Below, piece after piece: positions 1-6,426 of a stretch of 24,175 nt of DNA. The notes beneath the pieces are model-generated. The model had not been told where the DNA came from. It worked only from the letters and a program-made list of their open reading frames with translations, and did no database searches. The stretch is from an uncultured Bacilli bacterium. GTDB lineage: Bacteria; Bacillota_I; Bacilli_A; RF39; UBA660. Location: the NCBI GenBank assembly GCA_947628685.1, contig CANRAT010000016.1, forward strand, positions 1 through 24,175, written 5' to 3'. Position numbers and translations under genes: made by a program. How positions within the stretch are numbered: the stretch's first letter is position 1; each line of letters opens with the position of its first letter.

Positions 1-91
1 AATAAAAATCATCATAAAGCCTTATAAACACTAGGCTAAACGGTGATTTTTTGCTTTATTAACTGTCAAACTCGGGTTATATCACTTTTTT
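1..91 (+). ncRNA. ssrS: Candidate 6S RNA, 3' part only (5' end lies outside the window)
   Basis: The stretch AAGCCTTATAAAC at 17-29 resembles the conserved 3' central-bubble segment of 6S RNA (E. coli has AAGCCUUAAAAC). AGCCT (18-22) can pair with AGGCT (33-37), and this hairpin sits inside a stem of 4-13 with 42-51 (one G-U pair). The segment then runs to a T-rich end at 84-91, as an RNA 3' end would. In Bacillota a 6S gene is known to lie near aspS/yrvM/rarA, and rarA follows here. Alternative: the 4-51 hairpin followed by T6 is simply the terminator of a gene to the left. The window edge prevents checking the closing stem. Confidence 0.42.
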
Positions 92-99
92 TAGATATG

Positions 100-108
100 T
101 GGTAAAAT
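100..108 (+). promoter_or_regulatory. Possible extended -10 promoter element for rarA
   Basis: TGG directly precedes TAAAAT (103-108), an extended -10 motif, 17 bases before the rarA start. No convincing -35 is seen. The Shine-Dalgarno TTAGGTGG follows at 113-120. Confidence 0.35.
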
Positions 109-124
109 AATATTAGGTGGTTAG

Positions 125-1327
125 ATGGAACCTTTAGCGCTTAAATTAAGACCTAAAAAACTTGAAGATGTAATAGGTCAAAATGATTTAATTGGAGAAA
201 ATAAAGTATTAAGTAATCTAGTTAAAAACAAGAAATTATTTTCTATGATTTTATATGGTAAACCTGGTATTGGTAAAACTACTATAGCAGTTGCAATTGC
301 AGAAGAGTTAGGTTTAAAATATAGAATGCTTAATGCAGTAATTAATAATAAAAAAGACTTTGATATAGTTGTTGAAGAAGCAAAAATGTATGGTGAACTT
401 GTTGTTATTATGGATGAAATACATAGATTAAATAAAGATAAACAAGACTTGCTTTTACCATATCTAGAAAATGGACTTATCATATTAATTGGTATGACTA
501 CATCAAATCCATATCACTCTATTAATCCTGCAATACGTTCAAGATGTCAAATATTTGAACTTAAAGAATTAACTAGTAGTGATATTAAAGTTGCTTTAAA
601 TAGAGCTATTAAAAGTGAATTAAAAGATATAAAAATTGATGATGAATGTATAGATTATATAGCAAATATCTCTAGTGGAGATTTAAGATATGCATATAAC
701 TTACTTGAGGTTGCATACTATTCAACAGATAAAAAAGTAACCTTAGATATACTTAAGAATATTAGTAATAAACCAAATTTTTTTCACGATAAAAATGAAG
801 ATGGATATTATGATGTCATAAGTGCATTTCAAAAAAGTATTAGAGGTTCAGATGTAGATGCCGCACTTCACTATCTTGCAAGACTTATTGAAGCAGAAGA
901 TTTGGATATTATTTTTAGAAGAATGAGTGTGATTGCATATGAAGATATTGGGCTTGCTAATCCTAATATGGCTTTAAAAGTTGAAGCATGTATTAGTGCT
1001 TGTGAACGCTTGGGATTACCTGAGGCTAGAATTCCACTTGCTAAAACTGTAATAGAACTTGCTTTATCTCCAAAATCTAATAGTGCGATTATGGCAATAG
1101 ATGAAGCCTTAAACGATATAAGAAAAGGAAATACAGGTAATGTACCAAATCATATTAAAACTACATCTCCTGATTATAAGTATGCCCATAATTATAAAAA
1201 TCATATAGTAAAACAACAATATTTACCTGATAATTTAAAAGGAAAAAGATATTATGTGGCTCAAAACAATAAAAATGAACTCGCTTTAAAAGAAATAAAT
1301 GAAAGAATTAAAGAAATTCTAGATTAG
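125..1327 (+). CDS. rarA: Replication-associated recombination protein RarA (MgsA), AAA+ ATPase
   Basis: RarA/MgsA (eukaryotic homologue WRNIP1) is a clamp-loader-like AAA+ ATPase acting at stalled replication forks. Visible motifs: Walker A GKPGIGKT at residues 45-52, Walker B VVIMDEIH at 93-100, sensor-1 GMTTSNP at 123-129 and the arginine-finger region RSRC at 138-141. The C-terminal half holds the family's tetramerisation region, with motifs such as MSVIAYEDIGLANP and the late PNHIKTTSPDYKYAHNY segment. The length of 400 aa is close to the usual ~420-450. The ATG start has a Shine-Dalgarno TTAGGTGG five bases upstream. The acyltransferase gene starts 8 bases after the stop, so the two are probably co-transcribed. 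Assignment is confident from motifs and the conserved C-terminus. Confidence 0.95.
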   Translation: MEPLALKLRPKKLEDVIGQNDLIGENKVLSNLVKNKKLFSMILYGKPGIGKTTIAVAIAEELGLKYRMLNAVINNKKDFDIVVEEAKMYGELVVIMDEIHRLNKDKQDLLLPYLENGLIILIGMTTSNPYHSINPAIRSRCQIFELKELTSSDIKVALNRAIKSELKDIKIDDECIDYIANISSGDLRYAYNLLEVAYYSTDKKVTLDILKNISNKPNFFHDKNEDGYYDVISAFQKSIRGSDVDAALHYLARLIEAEDLDIIFRRMSVIAYEDIGLANPNMALKVEACISACERLGLPEARIPLAKTVIELALSPKSNSAIMAIDEALNDIRKGNTGNVPNHIKTTSPDYKYAHNYKNHIVKQQYLPDNLKGKRYYVAQNNKNELALKEINERIKEILD

Positions 1328-1335
1328 AGGATTGT

Positions 1336-3519
1336 ATGAGTAGTAAAAAGTATTATAAAAATTTAGATTTGATTAGAGTAATTGCGCTATTTGCAATTCT
1401 TTTATATCACTTAAAATTACTTAAAGGTGGATTCCTTGCAGTACCAATATTCTTTGTATTAAGTGCTTATTTATCCGTAAAATCACTCTTTAAAAATGAT
1501 AAAGTATCCCTAAAGGAATATTATAAAAAATTATTCTTTAGGATTTATTTACCACTTATAATAGTAATTTTTATAAGCATTGGTGCTATATCATTTTTTT
1601 CAAATATAATATGGCTTAATTTAAAGCCTGAGACAAATTCCGTAATTTTAGGACTTAATAACTTTTGGCAATTGTCTATAAATCTAGATTATTTTAAAAA
1701 ACAGATTTCATCACCATTTATGCATATGTGGTATATTTCAATATTGATCCAGTTTGATTTAATATTACCATTTTTATTTATAGGTCTTAAAAAATTAAAG
1801 GAAAAATTTAACGCTCTTACTTCTTGTATTACAATTACTTCATTATCAATTATTATGACTATATATTTTTACTTTATGTATCAAAACGTAAGTATTATGA
1901 ATATATATTATAATACATTTACTAGAGTCTTTTCCCTACTCTTTGGTGCCTCTTTAGGATTTATTCACGAATATTATAATAATAAAGTTTATAAATCATT
2001 AAATAAAAACAAAAATATATCTTATATATATTTAGTTATTTTGGTATTATTATTTGTATTTGTAGATTATAAATCAATATTTATGCCTTTATCTATGATC
2101 CTAACTACACTCATTACTTGTAGATTAATTGATTATTCAATATATATGGAATCTAAAAACCTATCTATATTTGATAAAATAATTAAGTTTATATCTAAAA
2201 TAAGTTATGAGGTATATTTAGTACAGTACCCTATTATATTCATATTTCAGTATATAAATATAAATAGAACTATTAGTATATTATTAATTATCGCTTTAGT
2301 ATTTATAGTCTCTTTTATAATAAATATAGGACTAGATAAGAATTCAAAATTAATGAAATTAATATTTCCTATACTACTTTTATTTACGATATATGGATTT
2401 TATATTTATTTTATAACTGAAGATCATACTAAAGAAATGAATGATTTAAAATTAGAATTAAGTAAGAATGAAGAAATAATAAAACAAAAACAAGAAGAAT
2501 ATAAAAATAATTTAAAGAAAGATGAAGATGATTTATTTAAAGTTTTAGCCTCTATAAGCGATAATGAAGATAATCTCAAAGAATATGTAAGTAATTTATC
2601 TATAGTAGGTGTTGGTGACTCTGTTATGCTTGGTGCGATAAATAATTTATATAGTGCATTTAAAAATGGATATTTTGATGCTAAAATATCTAGAACTGCA
2701 TGGGTAGTAAATAGTATTTTGATAGATTTAAAAAATAATAATATGTTAGGAGATATTATTGTACTAAATTTAGGAGCAAATGGAGATTGTGATGAAAAGT
2801 GCAAAAACGAAATACTTGAAACTTGTGATAATAGAGAGATATTCTGGTTAAATACAACTAACGATATTAAAATTAATGAAACACTTCTTAATTTTTCTAA
2901 TAATCATGATAATGTTCACTTAATAGATTGGAAAAATATTTCTAATGGACATAGTGAATATTTCATTTCAGATGGAATTCATTTAACTGAAAAAGGAAAA
3001 GAAGCGTATACTAATACTATTTATAATGAAATATATAATTTCTATTTAAATAAGTATGAAACTGAAAAAGAAACTATATTAAATAAATATGAAGAAAGTA
3101 TAAATAATAAGATTACTTTTTATGGAAATGATATTTTATTAAATGACTTTGATTATTTAAAAGATAATTTTAGTGATTCTAATTTTAATATAAAAAAAGA
3201 TTATAATTACAATACTTTAATTAATGATATAAAAACTTCTAAAGAAAATAATACAATTACAAAAAGAGTTGTAATAGCGCTTGATAATTCAATAAATCTA
3301 AGTTTAGATGAATATAAGAATATTATTGAATCATTTAATGATTCTAAAGTTTATATTATATCTTTTAATGATATAAAATGTGAAAGTAATGAAAATTTAA
3401 CTGTTATAGATTTATCTAGTAAATTAAATTATAATGAAAATTTTATGCCTGATAAAATTCATTTAAATAATTTGGGTAATGAAATATTTAATGAATTATT
3501 AATTCAATACTTAAAATAG
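1336..3519 (+). CDS. OatA-like membrane acyltransferase with C-terminal SGNH domain plus a second degenerate SGNH-like domain
   Basis: Residues ~8-360 form an acyltransferase-3 membrane domain: the catalytic-type His is H25 in ILLYHL, followed by the FFVLSAY motif and about ten hydrophobic segments. A charged, probably coiled-coil linker (~365-415) leads to an SGNH hydrolase domain with GDSV (Ser429), LGANG (Asn482) and DGIH (Asp546, His549). This is the architecture of OatA peptidoglycan O-acetyltransferases, which move acetyl from the cytoplasm to cell-wall MurNAc. Unusually, residues ~590-727 look like a second, degenerate SGNH copy: GNDI (597-600) stands where GDSV would be, ALDNS resembles the block III strand, and DKIH (706-709) is kept. 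Usual OatA proteins end after one SGNH domain (~600 aa); this one has 727. The substrate could also be another wall polymer. It follows rarA closely and ends in a strong terminator. Confidence 0.85.
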   Translation: MSSKKYYKNLDLIRVIALFAILLYHLKLLKGGFLAVPIFFVLSAYLSVKSLFKNDKVSLKEYYKKLFFRIYLPLIIVIFISIGAISFFSNIIWLNLKPETNSVILGLNNFWQLSINLDYFKKQISSPFMHMWYISILIQFDLILPFLFIGLKKLKEKFNALTSCITITSLSIIMTIYFYFMYQNVSIMNIYYNTFTRVFSLLFGASLGFIHEYYNNKVYKSLNKNKNISYIYLVILVLLFVFVDYKSIFMPLSMILTTLITCRLIDYSIYMESKNLSIFDKIIKFISKISYEVYLVQYPIIFIFQYININRTISILLIIALVFIVSFIINIGLDKNSKLMKLIFPILLLFTIYGFYIYFITEDHTKEMNDLKLELSKNEEIIKQKQEEYKNNLKKDEDDLFKVLASISDNEDNLKEYVSNLSIVGVGDSVMLGAINNLYSAFKNGYFDAKISRTAWVVNSILIDLKNNNMLGDIIVLNLGANGDCDEKCKNEILETCDNREIFWLNTTNDIKINETLLNFSNNHDNVHLIDWKNISNGHSEYFISDGIHLTEKGKEAYTNTIYNEIYNFYLNKYETEKETILNKYEESINNKITFYGNDILLNDFDYLKDNFSDSNFNIKKDYNYNTLINDIKTSKENNTITKRVVIALDNSINLSLDEYKNIIESFNDSKVYIISFNDIKCESNENLTVIDLSSKLNYNENFMPDKIHLNNLGNEIFNELLIQYLK

Positions 3520-3542
3520 AAAGGATCACTTTCTATTTTTTT
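3513..3542. terminator. Bidirectional rho-independent terminator
   Basis: ATAGAAAG (3516-3523) and CTTTCTAT (3529-3536) form a perfect 8-bp stem with loop GATCA. T7 follows on the + strand and an A-run (T-run on the minus strand) lies on the other side. It separates the convergent acyltransferase and protease genes and overlaps both stop regions. Confidence 0.85.
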
Positions 3543-4477
3543 GAGATTTTATTATCTTCTAAATCTTCGTTTAAAAGAATTGAATTTAATAATTTATTAT
3601 ATTCATCTAAATTTCCAAATTTAAATGGGAAACTATTATTAAAAGTTACACTAAATGGTAGAAAAGATTTTATTAACATAAGTTTTTCATTAAGATTATC
3701 TGTTTCATTTATTTTTTCCTTTAAACAATTAGATAATATATTATAAACGCTATCTAAACATTGTTGAAATAAAACTTGATACATAAAAATATTTTCTCTA
3801 TTATTAATATGATATATTCTACCCATATTTTCTAACAATGTTTTAACGTTTTCTTTTGAAGTATATTTTTCAAGTTCAGTTATTGTTTGTTTTAAATTAC
3901 CTCTGAAAAACTGATGTTCCATATAATCTTTTCCAATTATTGTCTCAATATATGACATAATGATAGTTTCAAGAACATATGCATTTTTATTGTGATTAAA
4001 ATATCTTTTTTCAAGAAGTTGAGTATAGCCTTCATTATATAAAATTTCACCATCAGAATTTGTAATAAAATTTGTTGACAAGTGGAGAAATTCATGAAAA
4101 ATTGGTTTTTTGTTTTTTAAAATCAAGTTTTTTGCCACATTGTTATACCATACAACACTACCTGTTATTCTTTCAGATGAATTATCGTTTATTTTTGCTA
4201 TATTAAACATTACTTTCTTTATGTTATTTTCAAATAAAGTTCCATCAAAATTTTTACAGTTATTCTCTAATACTTGAAGAAAATATCTTATATCATTACA
4301 TAAAAATTCAATATCTTCTATTTTTTTTGCTTTTATTAGATGTGGAGATAGTTCAATAGTTACATTATTATAACTATTTTCTTCACTTAATTTTAATTTA
4401 TTATTTAATGAAAAAAAATTTTTATTTATTATTTTAAATTTTAATATTTTTAATATCTCAATAAATCTATTTTTCAT
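3533..4477 (-). CDS. Uncharacterised HExxH (gluzincin-like) putative metallopeptidase
   Basis: I do not recognise a named family. The visible hallmark is HEFLH at residues 128-132 followed by NEGYTQ, whose Glu149 lies 16 residues after the second His. This is the HExxH...NExxT pattern of gluzincin zinc metallopeptidases, in which both His and the downstream Glu bind zinc. The rest is Lys/Asn-rich and mostly helical in character. No signal peptide or membrane segment is evident, so a cytosolic place is likely. It is the last gene of the smc operon: the start codon lies 7 bases after the holA stop, and its Shine-Dalgarno AGGTGAT overlaps that stop codon, so translation is probably coupled. A role in cleaving a particular substrate cannot be read from the sequence. 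Confidence 0.7.
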   Translation of the reverse strand: MKNRFIEILKILKFKIINKNFFSLNNKLKLSEENSYNNVTIELSPHLIKAKKIEDIEFLCNDIRYFLQVLENNCKNFDGTLFENNIKKVMFNIAKINDNSSERITGSVVWYNNVAKNLILKNKKPIFHEFLHLSTNFITNSDGEILYNEGYTQLLEKRYFNHNKNAYVLETIIMSYIETIIGKDYMEHQFFRGNLKQTITELEKYTSKENVKTLLENMGRIYHINNRENIFMYQVLFQQCLDSVYNILSNCLKEKINETDNLNEKLMLIKSFLPFSVTFNNSFPFKFGNLDEYNKLLNSILLNEDLEDNKISKK

Positions 4478-4484
4478 ATATCAC

Positions 4485-5420
4485 CTATAAACTAAGTATA
4501 AATAACTCTAAAGCGAGTTCCTTATCTTTTTCACCTGTTTTCATACCTATATCAAGATCTGCTAAAGTATTTAAATATTTAAGTAATATTTGAGGATTAT
4601 ATTTATATCCAGATAGTATAGCTAAATGTACAGGATATTTATGCATATTTAATATTTCTGATATAGATTCTTCCGTATATCCTTTTTTAGCAAGTTTACT
4701 TGCTTGGTACATAAGACGAAATTTACTAGATAAAAGTGCGACTATCTTTATAGGCTCTTCATTTAATTTAAGCAATTCCTTGTATGTTTTAATCGCACTA
4801 TTTTTGTTTTTATTTATTATATCATCAACAAACTTAAATATATCTATATTAATATTTTCAACAGTTAAATCTTCAATATCTTTTATAGTAATTTCTTTTT
4901 CATTGATTTTATATAATTTTAACTTTTCTACTTCACTATAAATTAATTCAAGATCGTTACCTACTCTATTTATTAAAACATTTATAGCATTATAATCTAT
5001 TTTATAACCATCAAACATGTCTTTAACAGTACTATTTATATTTTTTGAAGGATTAAACTCTTTTATAGTACCTTTTTCTTTAATTAATTTTACTATTCTT
5101 TTAACGCTATCTATATTTTTATTTCTATCTATAAATATAATATTAGTATTTTCATTGTTATCTTTTAAATATTCTTCAAGTAATTCTATATCTTCTATTT
5201 TTTTTTGTACTCTACTGAATATAAAAGCATTATCTACTATTATTAATTTATTATTTGAAAAAAGTGATACTGTATTTGCATCTTCTAATATTTCTTTTAT
5301 ATTATTTTCTTCTAAATCATATTTAGAAATATTAATATCTTCAATATCTAATTTATTTATTATATTTTTTAATTCTTTTTCTATTAAATAATTTTCACTA
5401 CCATATAATAAATAATTCAC
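4485..5420 (-). CDS. holA: DNA polymerase III delta subunit (clamp loader)
   Basis: HolA (YqeN in B. subtilis) is the wrench of the clamp loader: it opens the beta clamp so it can be placed on primed DNA. The protein has the expected 311 aa and the typical start (LLYGSENYLIEKELKNI), a degenerate non-ATP-binding AAA+ fold, the mid-protein VNRVGNDLELIYSEVEKL-type segment, and the C-terminal helical collar region ending in ELALELFILSL. The start codon is GTG (5418-5420), supported by AGGAAGTGAT three bases upstream; no ATG fits better. It lies between a prepilin gene (18-base gap) and the metallopeptidase gene (7-base gap) in the smc operon. Confidence 0.93.
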   Translation of the reverse strand: MNYLLYGSENYLIEKELKNIINKLDIEDINISKYDLEENNIKEILEDANTVSLFSNNKLIIVDNAFIFSRVQKKIEDIELLEEYLKDNNENTNIIFIDRNKNIDSVKRIVKLIKEKGTIKEFNPSKNINSTVKDMFDGYKIDYNAINVLINRVGNDLELIYSEVEKLKLYKINEKEITIKDIEDLTVENINIDIFKFVDDIINKNKNSAIKTYKELLKLNEEPIKIVALLSSKFRLMYQASKLAKKGYTEESISEILNMHKYPVHLAILSGYKYNPQILLKYLNTLADLDIGMKTGEKDKELALELFILSL

Positions 5421-5438
5421 TTTATCACTTCCTATATT

Positions 5439-6416
5439 TTACTCATATTTAAAATCTCCAGTACCATTATTGTAATAAAATTTTCCTTCTACTTTATCGT
5501 ACATACAAGGGACTCCATCCTTATCTAGTACTGGAATGAAATCTCTTACTAAAATATTATCTTTATATATTTTTGAATTATATATTTTAGCGTTATGTTT
5601 GCTGTTTTCTCCAGAATATCCAAATAGCCATAAATATAAGCCAGTTTCATTAAAACGTGATGGATTAATATTTAATGTATCAAGATTTACGGCATATTCT
5701 CCTGTTGTTTTATTTGTTACTATGTACTTATTATTTTTTACATCTAGGTCAAATACATAGCGATTTTGGTTATATTCAACACCCGTAGATGTATCGTTAC
5801 CAATTCCATAATATATTTTATTATAACCAACTCCCATATAAATTGCATTTAATTGAGCGTTCGAACTTCCATCTAAACACCACCTTTTAGTGTATATTAT
5901 TTCAGTATCAACAACAAATCTAACTTTAGAGTAATTATCTATATTAACCAAAAAATTTGTATCAATATACTGTGTACCAGTGCTTTCCAAATATTCAAGT
6001 TTTGTATATATTTGACCATATGAATAATCTATCTTTTTATCATTTACTTTGCAATCATCTAATGCAATAGACATGTCATCGTTCAATTGAATGAGATTGC
6101 ATTCTACTTTTGATCCTTCATATTCTACTTCAAATGAAAATTCATTATCTTCCAATGTTAATGTATTACCATTTGTTTTATAATTACCACTTGGAACTTC
6201 TTCAGTTAAACTTTTTCTTGCTATCGCAAGTTCTATTGCCTTTCCATATAAGTCTATACTTCTTTTATCTGATTCATTTTTTGCATCATTTATTAAATTT
6301 AATACTATTGGTACAGAAATTAATGCTATTATTGCTAGTATTACTATTACTGCAAGTAGTTCTATTAAAGTAAATCCTTTTAATTTACTTCTTATTAAAT
6401 TATTTTCACTATACAT
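5439..6416 (-). CDS. Type IV prepilin-like protein with C-terminal LamG/concanavalin-like domain
   Basis: A class III leader is clear: KLKG|FTLIELLAV, with cleavage expected after Gly14, Phe at +1 and Glu at +5, followed by a ~20-residue hydrophobic helix. After a pseudopilin stalk (to about residue 135) comes a domain starting YLESTGTQYIDT and ending in IPVLDKDG...GKFYYNNGTGDF. This pattern is common in LamG/concanavalin-A-like carbohydrate-binding-type domains of Gram-positive and phage proteins. Such a protein would be processed by a prepilin peptidase and exposed on the surface or assembled into a pilus; no pilus machinery is in this window. Its gene sits oddly between smc and holA, 10 bases after the smc stop, with Shine-Dalgarno AGAGGTGA next to that stop. 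Ligand unknown. Confidence 0.82.
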   Translation of the reverse strand: MYSENNLIRSKLKGFTLIELLAVIVILAIIALISVPIVLNLINDAKNESDKRSIDLYGKAIELAIARKSLTEEVPSGNYKTNGNTLTLEDNEFSFEVEYEGSKVECNLIQLNDDMSIALDDCKVNDKKIDYSYGQIYTKLEYLESTGTQYIDTNFLVNIDNYSKVRFVVDTEIIYTKRWCLDGSSNAQLNAIYMGVGYNKIYYGIGNDTSTGVEYNQNRYVFDLDVKNNKYIVTNKTTGEYAVNLDTLNINPSRFNETGLYLWLFGYSGENSKHNAKIYNSKIYKDNILVRDFIPVLDKDGVPCMYDKVEGKFYYNNGTGDFKYE

Positions 6417-6426
6417 ATTTTCACCT

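Noticed and set aside
4..57. Calling the first hairpin only a terminator
   Set aside because: Possible (stem 4-13/42-51 then T6), but the inner GCCTTATAAAC segment and the rarA neighbourhood fit 6S RNA slightly better; kept as the stated alternative.
6110..6373. Leu-rich + strand frame opposite the LamG-type prepilin
   Set aside because: Composition is an artefact of the AT-rich antisense strand; the minus-strand prepilin has clear motifs and a Shine-Dalgarno.
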